Assembly (NCBI RefSeq): GCF_000177215.2
Contig: NZ_CM001368.1
Span: 1,736,001-1,800,000, forward strand
Length of the DNA: 64,000 nucleotides
Source: Solidesulfovibrio carbinoliphilus subsp. oakridgensis
GTDB taxonomy: Bacteria > Desulfobacterota > Desulfovibrionia > Desulfovibrionales > Desulfovibrionaceae
Direction of reading: 5' to 3'
Part shown: positions 10,768 to 19,757 of the stretch, piece after piece
Numbering within the stretch: position 1 is the first letter of the stretch
Layout: each line of letters starts with the position of its first letter
Notes under the pieces: model-generated
Seen by the model: the letters and a program-made list of their open reading frames with translations, nothing else
Told to the model about the DNA's origin: nothing
Databases searched by the model: none
Translations under genes and position numbers: made by a program

Positions 10768-12164
10768 GCCTTGGGGTCCTTTTGGATGCTCTGGGAGAAC
10801 GCGGCCAGATACTCCTCCATGCGCATGGAGCGCGAACCTTTGAACAGAAACACGCCGCCGCCAAACCCCATGGGGGCCAGGGCGCCCAGGAAGGCGTCCG
10901 GGGTGTCGACCACGGCGAAGCGGCCGGCGTAGCCGCTGCGGGTCAGGCCTTCGCCGACGGCCTCGGCGTGGGCGCCGTGGTAAAAGACGGCATTGGCGCC
11001 GCTGGCGGCCGCCGCCTCGCCGAGCTTCCCGTGCTCGGCCTCGGCGTGGGCCCCCATCTCGCGCATCTCGCCAAGGACCAGGACCAGGGGCCGCGCCTGG
11101 GCCGTCTCGGCCGCAGCGGCGATGGCCCGGCGCATGGACAGCGGGTTGGCGTTGTAGGTGTCGTCAATGAGCGTGTAGCAGCCTTGCCGGCGGCAGAAAA
11201 AGCGCTGCTCGGGCATGACGGCCGTGGCCAGGCCGGCGGCGATCTCCGGCTCCCCGGCGCCGAGGATGCGGGCGGCGGCCGCCGCGGCCAGGATGTTCTC
11301 GGCGAAGTGCCCGCCCGTCAGCGGCGTCACCACCTCGAGCTCCAGGTCGTCGAGCTTCAGGAAAAACCGGCCTCGGCCCTCGGAAATGGCGCCCAGGTAC
11401 TTGGCCCGGTAGGGCGCGGCCTGGCCCTTGGTGGACATGCCCCGCACCCCGGGAAAGGCGGCCCGGGCCGCGTCCCAGAGCTCGGGATAGTCCATGGAGG
11501 CGAGCGCCGTGCCGCCGGGACGCAGGGACCGGAACAGAAAGGTCTTTTCCGCCGCCACCCCGGCCACGTCGCCAAGGGCCTGCAAGTGGGCCGGACCCAC
11601 GTTGTGGATGACGGCCACGTCCGGCTCGGCGATGGAGGCCAGGGGAGCCATTTCGCCGGGCGCGGAAATGCCGAGTTCCATAACCCAGAGGGCGTCGTTT
11701 TCGCCGGCTTCGAGCATGGACAGGGGGAGCCCTATGCGGTTGTTGAAATTCTTGTAGTTTTTGGCCGTGGGACCGACTTTGCCGAGGATGGCGGCAGTGA
11801 GTTCCTTGACGGTGGTCTTGCCGGCCGAGCCGGAGACGGCCACAAGCCTGGCCCCGACCCGCTCGCGCCAAGCCCGGGCCAGCCGGCCGAGGGCGGCCAC
11901 GGTGTCGCGCACCAGGAGCACCGGCGTGCCTTCGGGCAGGCCGGCCAGGGGCCGGTCGGCCAGGACGGCGGCCGCGCCCTTTTCCACGGCCTCGGCCGCG
12001 AAATGGTGGCCGTCCAGGCGCGCTCCGGGCACGCAGACGAAAAGGCTCCCCGGCACCACGGCCCGGGAATCGATGCGGACGGCCTCGATGACGGGATTGC
12101 CCCGCTCCCCCACGTCGCCGACGGCGCCGGTGGCCGCGAGGATGTCAGACAGGGTCATGCGCAT
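10764..12164 (-). CDS. murF: UDP-MurNAc-tripeptide--D-alanyl-D-alanine ligase MurF
   Basis: MurF completes the UDP-MurNAc-pentapeptide by adding D-Ala-D-Ala. The 466-residue protein has the N-terminal Mur domain ([16 protein letters not shown]), the ATP loop [12 protein letters not shown], the [14 protein letters not shown] segment and the [11 protein letters not shown] motif. The start at 12164 has a GGGAG site nine bases upstream and overlaps murE by 10 bases. The D-Ala-D-Ala ligase gene (ddl) that often sits in dcw clusters is absent here, so the dipeptide must come from a gene elsewhere. Confidence 0.95.
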   Translation of the reverse strand: MRMTLSDILAATGAVGDVGERGNPVIEAVRIDSRAVVPGSLFVCVPGARLDGHHFAAEAVEKGAAAVLADRPLAGLPEGTPVLLVRDTVAALGRLARAWRERVGARLVAVSGSAGKTTVKELTAAILGKVGPTAKNYKNFNNRIGLPLSMLEAGENDALWVMELGISAPGEMAPLASIAEPDVAVIHNVGPAHLQALGDVAGVAAEKTFLFRSLRPGGTALASMDYPELWDAARAAFPGVRGMSTKGQAAPYRAKYLGAISEGRGRFFLKLDDLELEVVTPLTGGHFAENILAAAAAARILGAGEPEIAAGLATAVMPEQRFFCRRQGCYTLIDDTYNANPLSMRRAIAAAAETAQARPLVLVLGEMREMGAHAEAEHGKLGEAAAASGANAVFYHGAHAEAVGEGLTRSGYAGRFAVVDTPDAFLGALAPMGFGGGVFLFKGSRSMRMEEYLAAFSQSIQKDPKA

Positions 12165-13618
12165 CCGGTGAGCTCCCTGACCACGGCGGCGTCGGAAAAC
12201 GGGTGCTTCACGTCGCCGATCTGCTGATAGGTTTCGTGTCCCTTGCCGGCGATGACCAGGACGTCCTCGGGGCCCATTTCCGACAGGGCCAGTCCGATGG
12301 CCCGGCGGCGGTCCGGCTCGGCCACGGCCCGGCGCGCGCCGGCAAGGCCGGGGCGGGCGTCGGCCATGATGGCCAGGGGGTCCTCGTGGCGGGGGTTGTC
12401 CGAGGTGAGGACGGCCACGTCGGCAAAGCGGGCCACGGCCGCGGCCATGAGCGGCCGCTTGGTCCGGTCGCGGTCGCCGCCGCAGCCGAAGACCGCGAAC
12501 AGCTTGCCCTTGGTGAATTCCCGGGCCGCGCCGAGCACGTTTTCCAGGGCGTCCGGGGTGTGGGCGTAGTCCACGAAGACGGTGAGGTCCCGGGGATTGG
12601 CGATCCGCTCCAGCCGGCCGGGCGCGCCGTGGCAGTCGGCCAGGGCGGCGAAGGCGGCGGCCGGCAGGCCGAGGACAAGGGCCGCGCCCATGGCGGCCAG
12701 GACATTCTGGGCGTTGTGCCGGCCGGGCATGGGGGAAGCCACGGCATGGGCCGCGTCGCCGTGGCGGACGTCGAGCCGCTGGCCCTCCCGGCCGTGGCCG
12801 AGGACGGTCCCGGCCAGAATCCGGGGGAAGCCGGCCGGGGGCGCGGTCAGGCCGTAGCCGAGGGCCTGGGGAAATTCCTCCAGGAGCCGGCGGCCGAAGG
12901 GATCGTCGAAATTGAGGACCGCGTTTCGGGGGTCGGCGAGGTAGCGGCGAAAAAGCCCGGCCTTGGCCTCGAAATAGGACTCCATGTCCTTGTGGTAGTC
13001 CAGATGGTCCTGGGTCAGGTTGGTGAAGATGCCGGCGGCAAAAGCCAGGCCGGCCAGCCGGTCCTGGGCGATGGCGTGGGAGGAGGCCTCCATCACGGCC
13101 AGGTCGCAGCCGGCGGCGTGCATGGCCGCGAGATTCTCGTGGATGGTCAGGCAGTCGGGGGTGGTCAGCGAAGCGTTGCGGGACACCCCGGGCCAGCGGT
13201 AGGCCACCGTGCCGAGCACCCCGACCTTGCGGCCGGCGGCCGTGGCCAGGCGCTCGATCAGGTAGGTGATGGTGGTCTTGCCATTGGTGCCGGTGATGGC
13301 GGCCACGGGCATGGCCATGCGGTCCGTGCCGTAACGGGCGGCGGCCAGCCGGCCGAGGGCGGCCTTGGGATTTTCGGCCACAACCAGCCTGGCCGTGGCG
13401 CCGGCCGGCAGCACCGTGCCCGGCCCAGCCACGACATGGGCCGCACCCCGGGCCAGGGCGTCGGGAATGAACCGCTCCCCGTCGGCCACGGGACCGGCGA
13501 CGGCCACAAAAACCCCGCCGGGAAGCACCTTGGCCGAATGCCCGGCCACAGGAATCGCTTCCGCCCGCACGGCCTCCGTCAGGGCGGCCAGGGCCGCGTT
13601 GTCGGTGTCTGCCATCAT
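12155..13618 (-). CDS. murE: UDP-MurNAc-L-alanyl-D-glutamate--meso-DAP ligase MurE
   Basis: MurE adds the third stem-peptide residue. The ATP loop GTNGKTT, the TTPDCLTIHENLA segment and the C-terminal TSDNPRHEDP are visible. The DNPR tetrapeptide is the known marker for meso-diaminopimelate rather than lysine, so the cell wall is of the Gram-negative DAP type. Start codons run GTG-ATG-ATG (13621, 13618, 13615); a GAGG site best fits 13618 (487 aa). The gap to the upstream ftsI stop is 15 bases. Confidence 0.95.
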   Translation of the reverse strand: MMADTDNAALAALTEAVRAEAIPVAGHSAKVLPGGVFVAVAGPVADGERFIPDALARGAAHVVAGPGTVLPAGATARLVVAENPKAALGRLAAARYGTDRMAMPVAAITGTNGKTTITYLIERLATAAGRKVGVLGTVAYRWPGVSRNASLTTPDCLTIHENLAAMHAAGCDLAVMEASSHAIAQDRLAGLAFAAGIFTNLTQDHLDYHKDMESYFEAKAGLFRRYLADPRNAVLNFDDPFGRRLLEEFPQALGYGLTAPPAGFPRILAGTVLGHGREGQRLDVRHGDAAHAVASPMPGRHNAQNVLAAMGAALVLGLPAAAFAALADCHGAPGRLERIANPRDLTVFVDYAHTPDALENVLGAAREFTKGKLFAVFGCGGDRDRTKRPLMAAAVARFADVAVLTSDNPRHEDPLAIMADARPGLAGARRAVAEPDRRRAIGLALSEMGPEDVLVIAGKGHETYQQIGDVKHPFSDAAVVRELTGCA

Positions 13619-13633
13619 CACAGTGCCTCGTAT

Positions 13634-15685
13634 CTAGGACGGCCTGGCCAGCCAGAGCACGAATTCGGCGTTGTTGTCCCCGGGCCAGGGTGCGCCCGGG
13701 GCCGGCGTCTGCTTGGAAACCACAAGGCCCTGTCCCTCGAGCCGGGGCACGATGCCCTTTTGCATGAGGATCTCCACGGCCTTTCGCAGCGGCATGCCGG
13801 AAAAATTGGGCACGGACCGGACTTCGACGGCCTTGGCCCCCGACGGGGTGGACTGGGCGATCTCCATGATCTCCTTGTCCGCCCGGGACAGCTCCACGGG
13901 CGCGTCCGACGCGGCCGGCACGGACGCGGCCTGGGTCTGGGCCTGGGCCGCGGACGGGCCCGAGGCCTGGCCCTTGGCCAGCTGCACGGTCTCGGGCATG
14001 CGGCCGAGATAGGACAGCATGCGCAGGGTCACGTCCCGCACGGCCGGCGCGGCGACGACACCGCCGTAGTGGCTCGGTTCGGGTTCGTCCACCATGACCA
14101 GGACGACATATTCGGGGCTGATCGCGGGCACGAAGGCCACGAACGAGCCCAGGTACTTGTTGCCGTAGCCGCCGCCGCTGCCGGCCTTCTGGGCCGTGCC
14201 GGTCTTGCCGCCGATCTCCAGGCCATCGATGCGGGCCGTGCGGCCGGTGCCGTGCTCTTCCTGGACCACCTCGCGCATCATGCCCTGGACGGTGCGGCAG
14301 ACGTCGGCGTCAAAGACCCGGTAGGGCTTGCGTTCGGCCTGGGCGTCCGTCGGGTCGGCCACGAGCCGAAGCGGCTTGTACACGCCGTCGTTGGCCAGGA
14401 TGAGGAAGGCCTGGGCCAGCTGGACCGGGGTCACGGCCACGCCCTGGCCGAAGGACTGGGTGGCCACGTCAAGCGGCGACCAGGATTTGAGCGGCCGCAA
14501 GAGCCCCTTGCCCTCGCCGGAGATGGGCAGCCCGGTCGGCTGGCCGAAGCCGAGCTTCTGGAAATAGCCGTAGAGCCGCTGGGCCCCCATCTGCAGGCCG
14601 ATCTTGGCCGCGCCGATGTTGCTCGAGACGCGCACGATCATGTTGACCGGCAGCACACCGTAGGGGTGGGTGTCCTTGATGACCCGGTTGGCGAAGGAAA
14701 ACCTGCCGTTTTCGCAGTTGAACGTCGAGCTCGCCCGCACCACCCGCTCCTGGAGGGCCGCAGCCACCAGCAGGGGCTTCATGGTGGAGCCGGGCTCGAA
14801 GACGTCGAGGGCGGCGTGGTTTCGCGCGATGCGCGGGCTTATGCCGCGGCCCACGTTGGGATTGAAAAAGGGATAGTTGGCCATGGCCAGGATTTCGCCG
14901 GTCGGCACGTGGACGACCAGCGCCGTGCCGGCCTTGGCGTTGTTGGCCGTGACCGCCTTTTCCAGCTCCTCCTCGGCGAAGAACTGGATCTGGGAGTCGA
15001 TGGTCAGCCGGACGTCATGGCCGTTGACGTCGGCCAGCTCCCGGCCCTGGGAGTCGAAAAAAAAGCGCCGGCCCGAGGCGTCGCGCTGGACCACGTATTT
15101 GGCCTGGTGACCGGTCAGACGCTCGTCAAAGGACTTTTCCACGCCTTCGAGGCCGACGTCCCCGACGCCGACAAAGCCCATGAGCTGGCTGGCCAGGTGG
15201 CCGTTGGGGTAAAACCGTCCCGATTCCTTGGTGAAATAGACGCCCGGCAGGGCCGCTTCCCGGATGCGGGCCGCGGTGCGGTCGCCGACCCGCCAGGACA
15301 GGTAGGCCATGTTGGAGGAGCTCTGGACCTTCTTGCGGACCCGCTGTTCCTTCATGTGCAGGACCTTGGCCAGAAAGGCCACGGTCTTCTCCGGGTCCGT
15401 CACTTCCTTGGGCCGCACGAAAACCGCCTCGAACTCCACGCTTTTGGCGAGCAGGCGGCCGCCCCGGTCGTAGATCTCGCCCCGCGCCCCCTTGTCGATT
15501 TCCGAGGCCAGGTGCTGGCGTATGGCCTGCTGGGCCAGTTCCGGCCCGGCCACGATCTGGAGATAGCCGGCCCGGGTCCACAGCCCGAGCCAGGCCAGAC
15601 AGAAAAAGACCCCCACGCAGGTGAGCTTGACCCGGCCCCAATCGCGCACGGTCTTGTGCTGGCGGTCGGCAGGTGGCTTGCGCAT
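13634..15685 (-). CDS. ftsI: Septal penicillin-binding protein FtsI/PBP3 with PASTA domain
   Basis: This class B transpeptidase crosslinks septal peptidoglycan as partner of FtsW. The 683-residue protein has a cytoplasmic tail and membrane anchor (about 20-38), a PBP dimerisation domain (about 55-210) and a transpeptidase domain. The catalytic motifs are STMK (Ser300), SSN (354-356) and KTGT (494-497). A C-terminal PASTA domain spans about residues 618-683, after an Ala/Gln/Ser-rich linker. PASTA is absent from E. coli FtsI but common in Gram-positive bacteria and some deltaproteobacterial PBPs. The 122-base gap upstream holds a candidate promoter, unlike the other overlapping junctions in the cluster. 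Confidence 0.94.
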   Translation of the reverse strand: MRKPPADRQHKTVRDWGRVKLTCVGVFFCLAWLGLWTRAGYLQIVAGPELAQQAIRQHLASEIDKGARGEIYDRGGRLLAKSVEFEAVFVRPKEVTDPEKTVAFLAKVLHMKEQRVRKKVQSSSNMAYLSWRVGDRTAARIREAALPGVYFTKESGRFYPNGHLASQLMGFVGVGDVGLEGVEKSFDERLTGHQAKYVVQRDASGRRFFFDSQGRELADVNGHDVRLTIDSQIQFFAEEELEKAVTANNAKAGTALVVHVPTGEILAMANYPFFNPNVGRGISPRIARNHAALDVFEPGSTMKPLLVAAALQERVVRASSTFNCENGRFSFANRVIKDTHPYGVLPVNMIVRVSSNIGAAKIGLQMGAQRLYGYFQKLGFGQPTGLPISGEGKGLLRPLKSWSPLDVATQSFGQGVAVTPVQLAQAFLILANDGVYKPLRLVADPTDAQAERKPYRVFDADVCRTVQGMMREVVQEEHGTGRTARIDGLEIGGKTGTAQKAGSGGGYGNKYLGSFVAFVPAISPEYVVLVMVDEPEPSHYGGVVAAPAVRDVTLRMLSYLGRMPETVQLAKGQASGPSAAQAQTQAASVPAASDAPVELSRADKEIMEIAQSTPSGAKAVEVRSVPNFSGMPLRKAVEILMQKGIVPRLEGQGLVVSKQTPAPGAPWPGDNNAEFVLWLARPS

Positions 15686-15761
15686 GCCCGGTTCCCGCGC
15701 TTCCTAGCGCCGCGCCTTCGAAATCCGCGCAGGCGAATTTCGGAGGCAACGCACTTGAATG

Positions 15762-15767
15762 ATTATA
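15762..15767 (-). promoter_or_regulatory. Candidate internal dcw promoter (-10 box) before ftsI
   Basis: On the minus strand this is an exact TATAAT hexamer in a small AT-rich island (about 15757-15792) inside otherwise GC-rich DNA, about 77 bases before the ftsI start. No clear -35 hexamer stands 17 bases upstream. The unusually long ftsL-ftsI gap would allow an internal promoter feeding ftsI and downstream mur genes. Confidence 0.35.
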
Positions 15768-15807
15768 CTTTCATTAAAAAACAGGGCCATATTTCTTACG
15801 CGCGACG

Positions 15808-16212
15808 CTAGGGTTTGGTCCCGGCCTTCTGTCGGGATTTGACTTTGGCCGGGGCGGCGGGGTCGGCCGGCGCCTTGGCCTTGGCCTTGGGGTCCTCGGC
15901 CATGGTCACGAGCGGCGAGGCCTCGACCTCGCCCGTGGCCGTGACGCGCCGGATCTGGCCGGGCCGGGCCGGACCGAGGTTGTACTCCTTGGCCACTTCG
16001 CGAAGCCGGGACGGCGTGATGAGGGTGTTGCGCTCCACTTCGAGCTTGGCGGACAGGGTCTCCACGTCGTCGATCTGGCGCTGCATCTTGTTGAGTTCGT
16101 AGGCGAGGTCCACACGTTCGATATTGAGCCAGACGAGCCCCAGGCCGAAGACCAGCAGCAACGCGATGCTAAAGGCCATGGATATGCCCCATTCCCTCGA
16201 AAGCGTGCTCAT
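15808..16212 (-). CDS. ftsL: FtsL-like cell division protein
   Basis: This 134-residue protein lies between rsmH and ftsI, the standard position of ftsL. It has a short cytoplasmic N-terminus, one membrane helix (about 11-30), a heptad-type coiled-coil segment (about 31-65) and a LREVAKEYNLGPARPGQI segment like that of FtsL/DivIC proteins. An Ala/Pro/Lys-rich tail follows. FtsL forms a complex with FtsB and FtsQ; no ftsB lies in this cluster. The ATG at 16212 has a GGGGAG site overlapping the rsmH stop. Family identity rests on position and architecture, since FtsL sequences diverge strongly. Confidence 0.85.
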   Translation of the reverse strand: MSTLSREWGISMAFSIALLLVFGLGLVWLNIERVDLAYELNKMQRQIDDVETLSAKLEVERNTLITPSRLREVAKEYNLGPARPGQIRRVTATGEVEASPLVTMAEDPKAKAKAPADPAAPAKVKSRQKAGTKP

Positions 16213-16217
16213 CTCCC

Positions 16218-17195
16218 CTACTCCCCGGCGACCACGACGTCCGCCGCCGCAACCCGCTGTGCCACCCGCAGCTTGGCGCTCCTGGCCCTGGAATTGGCCG
16301 CGACCTCTTCCTCGCCGGCCATGACAGGCTTTTTGGTCAGAATGCGGAACCTGGCCCTGTGCCCGCACACGCACACGATCTGTTCGCGCGGGCACAGGCA
16401 GTCCGTGGCTTCGAGCCGAAAGGCCCGCTTGACCAGCCTGTCCTCGAGGGAATGGAAGGAGATGACGGCCACGCGCCCGCCAGGGGCGATGTGACCGGGA
16501 ATGGCCCGCAAAAACTCCTCCAGCTCCCCCAGCTCGTCATTGACCGCCATTCGCAAGGCCTGGAACGTCCGGGTGGCCGGGTGCTGGCGGGCCATGGCCC
16601 GCCACTTGGCCGGGTAGGCCGCCGCCACCACCTCGGCCAGACGCCGGGTGGTGGTGATGGGGGCCGTCTCCCGTTCCGCCACGATGGCCCGGGCGATGCG
16701 CCCGGCCTGCGGATCTTCCCCGTACTCCCGGATGATCTCCCGAAGCCTTGCGAAGGACGCCAGGTTGACCAGACCCTCGGCGCTCTCCCCGCCGTCTTCG
16801 ACCCCCATGCGCATGTCCAGGGGGCCGTCGGTCAAAAACCCGAAGCCGCGCTCCGGGTCGTCGAGCTGCAAAGAGGACATCCCCGCGTCCAACAGCGCAG
16901 CATCGACCGTCTCCCACCCCGCCTCGGCCAGGGCCGCCGGGAACCGGCTGTATCGGGTGCGCACGAGCCGCACCCGGTCGCCGTAGGCTTCCAGTCGCCG
17001 CCCGGCCTCCGACAGGGCCTCCCTGTCCCTGTCGAGGCCGAGCACCGAAGCCTCTCCCCCGGCCGCTTCGAGCATCCCCTTGATATGCCCGCCAAGCCCC
17101 GCCGTGGCGTCCAAAATTCGCATCCCCGGCCGTATGGCCAGAAACTCGACCACTTCACGCAGAAGCACCGGGATATGCGAGGGAACGAAATCCAC
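16218..17195 (-). CDS. rsmH: 16S rRNA m4C1402 methyltransferase RsmH (MraW)
   Basis: RsmH methylates N4 of C1402 in 16S rRNA using SAM. The 325-residue protein has the HIPVLLREV start, the SAM loop (DATAGLGGH, residues 29-37), a DAGMSSLQLD motif and the C-terminal SFHSLEDR segment. A cysteine-bearing insert (CLCPREQIVCVCG) lies near residue 274. The start codon is GTG at 17195; an ATG two bases upstream is out of frame. It is the second dcw gene, nine bases after mraZ. Confidence 0.95.
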   Translation of the reverse strand: MDFVPSHIPVLLREVVEFLAIRPGMRILDATAGLGGHIKGMLEAAGGEASVLGLDRDREALSEAGRRLEAYGDRVRLVRTRYSRFPAALAEAGWETVDAALLDAGMSSLQLDDPERGFGFLTDGPLDMRMGVEDGGESAEGLVNLASFARLREIIREYGEDPQAGRIARAIVAERETAPITTTRRLAEVVAAAYPAKWRAMARQHPATRTFQALRMAVNDELGELEEFLRAIPGHIAPGGRVAVISFHSLEDRLVKRAFRLEATDCLCPREQIVCVCGHRARFRILTKKPVMAGEEEVAANSRARSAKLRVAQRVAAADVVVAGE

Positions 17196-17204
17196 ATGTC
17201 CCTC

Positions 17205-17663
17205 TTACAGCCGCAGCGTTACGCCCGACTCGGCCAAGGCGGCCAGGTCGGCATCGAACCGCAGGCCCACCTGGCGCCGGCGTTCCTCGAACTTCGCCTG
17301 ATTCCAGATTTCGAACTTCTCGCCCACCCCGGCCAACACGAGGTCCTTGTCCAGTCCGGCGAAGCTCCGCAGATAGGGCGGAATGAGAATCCGCCCCTGC
17401 TTATCCAGGGCAACTTCCATGGCGCCCGAAATGTAGAAGCGCTCGATGTCGCGGATTCTCGGATCCAGCTTGTTGCCGGCCTGGAAACTGGCCTCCACGG
17501 CCTCCCAGGCGGGCATGGGGTAGCCGGTGATGGCGCCGTCAAAGTTGTTCGTGAGCATAAGCCGCCCTTCCGGAACGAGGCGCAGGACCTCCTCCCGATA
17601 TTCCGGTGGCAGCATCAGCCGGCCCTTGGGGTCCAGGCTGCGATTGGAATGCCCTCTGAACAC
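17205..17663 (-). CDS. mraZ: Transcriptional regulator MraZ
   Basis: MraZ is a double AbrB/SpoVT-fold protein that binds direct repeats upstream of its own gene and represses the dcw operon in the bacteria studied. The 152-residue protein shows two repeats, each with the DxxGRxxxP pattern (DPKGRLMLP near 11-19 and DKQGRILIP near 87-95). The start codon is GTG at 17663. Four GTGG repeats with helical spacing lie 20-55 bases upstream, so autoregulation is likely. Confidence 0.95.
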   Translation of the reverse strand: MFRGHSNRSLDPKGRLMLPPEYREEVLRLVPEGRLMLTNNFDGAITGYPMPAWEAVEASFQAGNKLDPRIRDIERFYISGAMEVALDKQGRILIPPYLRSFAGLDKDLVLAGVGEKFEIWNQAKFEERRRQVGLRFDADLAALAESGVTLRL

Positions 17664-17683
17664 AATACCTCACAACGGAGTCA

Positions 17684-17738
17684 CCACTTCTTACCACCAT
17701 TTCCCACATTCTCTCCACCAATCGTTGGGGGGTGTCAA
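17684..17738 (-). promoter_or_regulatory. dcw promoter with MraZ-type operator repeats
   Basis: On the minus strand a perfect TTGACA (17738-17733) is followed by four GTGG tetranucleotides starting at 17718, 17707, 17697 and 17687. They are spaced 11, 10 and 10 bases, one helical turn apart. This matches the known MraZ operator layout of tandem GTGG/TGGG repeats just upstream of mraZ. A convincing -10 hexamer is less clear (a GAGAAT lies 19 bases from the -35). The repeats overlap the expected RNA polymerase footprint, consistent with repression. Confidence 0.75.
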
Positions 17739-18050
17739 GAAGAAACCACCCGCCCTTAAAAAGCCGGCTGGCCTGAGGGGCCGTTTCCAGGATAAAGTGG
17801 GAGAATGGTTCGAAAAAGAAGGGGTTTTCGATATCGGAAGTGGGATTGGGCCGATGGGGGAAAAATCCCGGGACAGGGCGGCAAGACCATGAAAAACGAC
17901 GAGAAAACCGCAGCCCGGGACCCAAGCCTTGCCAGAACGGTCCCCAGCCCGTAAAGGAACAAAAGTCCTCACGAAAACCCGCCTGTCGATCCGGACGGCC
18001 TGGAAAAGGTCCGACGTCCGGCGACAGTCCACGACCCATGGAAGGGCAGC
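17739..18050. other. Divergent intergenic region mraZ / HD-GYP gene
   Basis: These 312 bases separate the dcw promoter from the HD-GYP gene. I see no convincing gene. Open frames here are shadows without ribosome sites or recognisable protein. The part next to mraZ (17740-17840) is more AT-rich and includes one more GGGTGG on the minus strand at 17744-17749, possibly a distal MraZ half-site. The plus-strand promoter of the HD-GYP gene should lie here, but I cannot pick it out. Confidence 0.5.
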
Positions 18051-19058
18051 ATGCGCGACAGGCCGACACTCGATGTTCCGGCGGGGCTGGAGGAGGAATA
18101 CTACCAGATCAACCCGGACATCCTCCAGAGCTTCAGCAAGTTCCGACCGCCGCTCAATATCTACCGCTTTCTGGAAGAGGTCAGCCGCATCACGCCGTAT
18201 TATAAGGTCGGCGAGCGGCTCTCCAAGGAGCAGACCCAGGAACTGGCCGACCTCGTGGCCGCGGGCGTCATCTTCGTCTCCCGCGAGGACCACCCCGTCT
18301 ACGTCAAGCACATCAGCTACCAGCTCGACCTGGTGCTTCTGGACAAGCATCTGACCGAGGCCGAGATCGCGGACATCTTCCAGATCGCCCTGACCAGGCG
18401 CATGGAAGCCTTTTTCGACCAGCCCGTGCGTCTGGTCTACGACAAGGTGCGCGAGGACGTGCTGGTGCTCACGCAGTACGTGTGGGAGGATTTCCACCGG
18501 GCCAAGGCCCTGGCCCGGCGCATGCACCCCAACCACACCCTGGCCAACCACGCGGTCAACTGCGGGCTGCTCGGCCTTTTCCTCTTTCTGGCGGGCCAGT
18601 CCGAAACCTTCCGCGAGTCCAGAAACGCCCGCACCCTCCTCGACCGGACCATCCTCGGCCTCTTTCTGCACGACCTCGGCATGACCCGGGTGCCGGGCAT
18701 GATCCGCGACAAGACCAAGCCCCTTTTGCCCGAGGAAATGCAGAAGGTCCGGGGCCACACCATGGCCGGGTACGAGATGCTGGCCCGCCTGGACATCAAA
18801 TTTCCGGAGATGGAGCGTTCGGTGTCCGAGCACCACGAACGCCTGGACGGCTCGGGCTATCCGCAAAAGCTCGGCATGGGCTCGATTTCCGAGACCGGGC
18901 TCCTGGCCGGGGTGGTGGATTCCTACTGCGCCATGATCACCAAGCGGCTCTACGCGCCGGCCATGGAACCGCTCGCCGCGGCCAAGAAACTGCTGGACGA
19001 CAACCGGCGCTATCCAGCCGATTGGGTCAAGCGGCTGCTCGGGGTCCTGGCCAAATAG
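18051..19058 (+). CDS. HD-GYP domain protein (probable c-di-GMP phosphodiesterase)
   Basis: HD-GYP proteins hydrolyse cyclic di-GMP with a bi- or trimetal centre. The 335-residue protein has an N-terminal region of about 150 residues without a clear known sensor domain and no membrane segment. An HD-GYP domain spans about 155-330, with HD at 207-208, the helical His (RGHT, 236) and the diagnostic HHERLDGSGYP at 261-271. The metal-site and GYP motifs look intact, so activity is plausible, although the usual HDIGK is HDLGM. It has a GGAAGGG ribosome site and is transcribed away from the dcw operon. Confidence 0.88.
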   Translation: MRDRPTLDVPAGLEEEYYQINPDILQSFSKFRPPLNIYRFLEEVSRITPYYKVGERLSKEQTQELADLVAAGVIFVSREDHPVYVKHISYQLDLVLLDKHLTEAEIADIFQIALTRRMEAFFDQPVRLVYDKVREDVLVLTQYVWEDFHRAKALARRMHPNHTLANHAVNCGLLGLFLFLAGQSETFRESRNARTLLDRTILGLFLHDLGMTRVPGMIRDKTKPLLPEEMQKVRGHTMAGYEMLARLDIKFPEMERSVSEHHERLDGSGYPQKLGMGSISETGLLAGVVDSYCAMITKRLYAPAMEPLAAAKKLLDDNRRYPADWVKRLLGVLAK

Positions 19059-19183
19059 GCGTCGGCCGGTTTCCCTTCCGTCCGCCGGCAGGCCGGCGCG
19101 GTCCAGCCCGCGGGACTCCGCCGCAACCGGCCGGCCCCGCTTTCCTTTTTCCCGCGAATCCGGACCGGGCGTTTCGAAACGGC

Positions 19184-19660
19184 CTAAAGCGCGTCGTGCT
19201 GGCGGCGCATTTCCCGGAAGATCTCGCCAAGCGGCACGAGCCCGAGCACCCGTTCGCCCTCGAGGACCACGGCGAAACGGCTGTCGGCCTTGATCATGGC
19301 GTCAAGGACCAGGTGCAGGGGATCGGCAGGGGCGACGCGGGGGATGTCGCGGCGGGCGGCCTCGGAGGCCTTTCGGGCCATGCAGTGGCGCGTGGCCTCG
19401 CGGTAGGTGCTTTCGAAGTCGTCGTCGCCAAGGCTGGTGCGCAGGCTGGCGTCCAGGGCGCAGTCGTTTAAGTCCCCAAGAAGCGTGCGCAGGCTGACGA
19501 TGCCGTAGAACCGGCCCAGGCGCATGACTGCCACCGCGTCCATGTCCGGGCTTTTCTCGAGGTGCCGCGCCAGCTTTTCGGACACGGTGTCCAGGGTGTC
19601 CCCGGCATCGACGGTCAGGAGGTCGGTGCGCATGGCGTCGAAGGCCCGTTTGCGGATCAT
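19184..19660 (-). CDS. CBS-pair domain protein
   Basis: This 158-residue protein is essentially two CBS motifs (about residues 1-62 and 100-150) joined by a helical linker. CBS pairs usually bind adenosine nucleotides and regulate a partner. Nothing is fused to it, so its partner is unknown. A GGAG ribosome site precedes the ATG. It lies between two HD-family genes and runs in the same direction as the second of them (19758-21017), 97 bases apart. Confidence 0.75.
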   Translation of the reverse strand: MIRKRAFDAMRTDLLTVDAGDTLDTVSEKLARHLEKSPDMDAVAVMRLGRFYGIVSLRTLLGDLNDCALDASLRTSLGDDDFESTYREATRHCMARKASEAARRDIPRVAPADPLHLVLDAMIKADSRFAVVLEGERVLGLVPLGEIFREMRRQHDAL

Positions 19661-19757
19661 GGTTTTTCTCCGATGGTGTGGTGCGTCGGCAGGTTAACCA
19701 TGTTTGGCGCGGCTTGGGAAGCCCCGGGGCCCGGCCTGGCGGCTCCGGAGACGGCCC

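Noticed and set aside
12203-15811. 1202-codon open frame on the plus strand
   Set aside because: It lies antisense to murE and ftsI, has low-complexity Gly/His/Arg composition, and only reflects high GC in the third codon position of the real genes.
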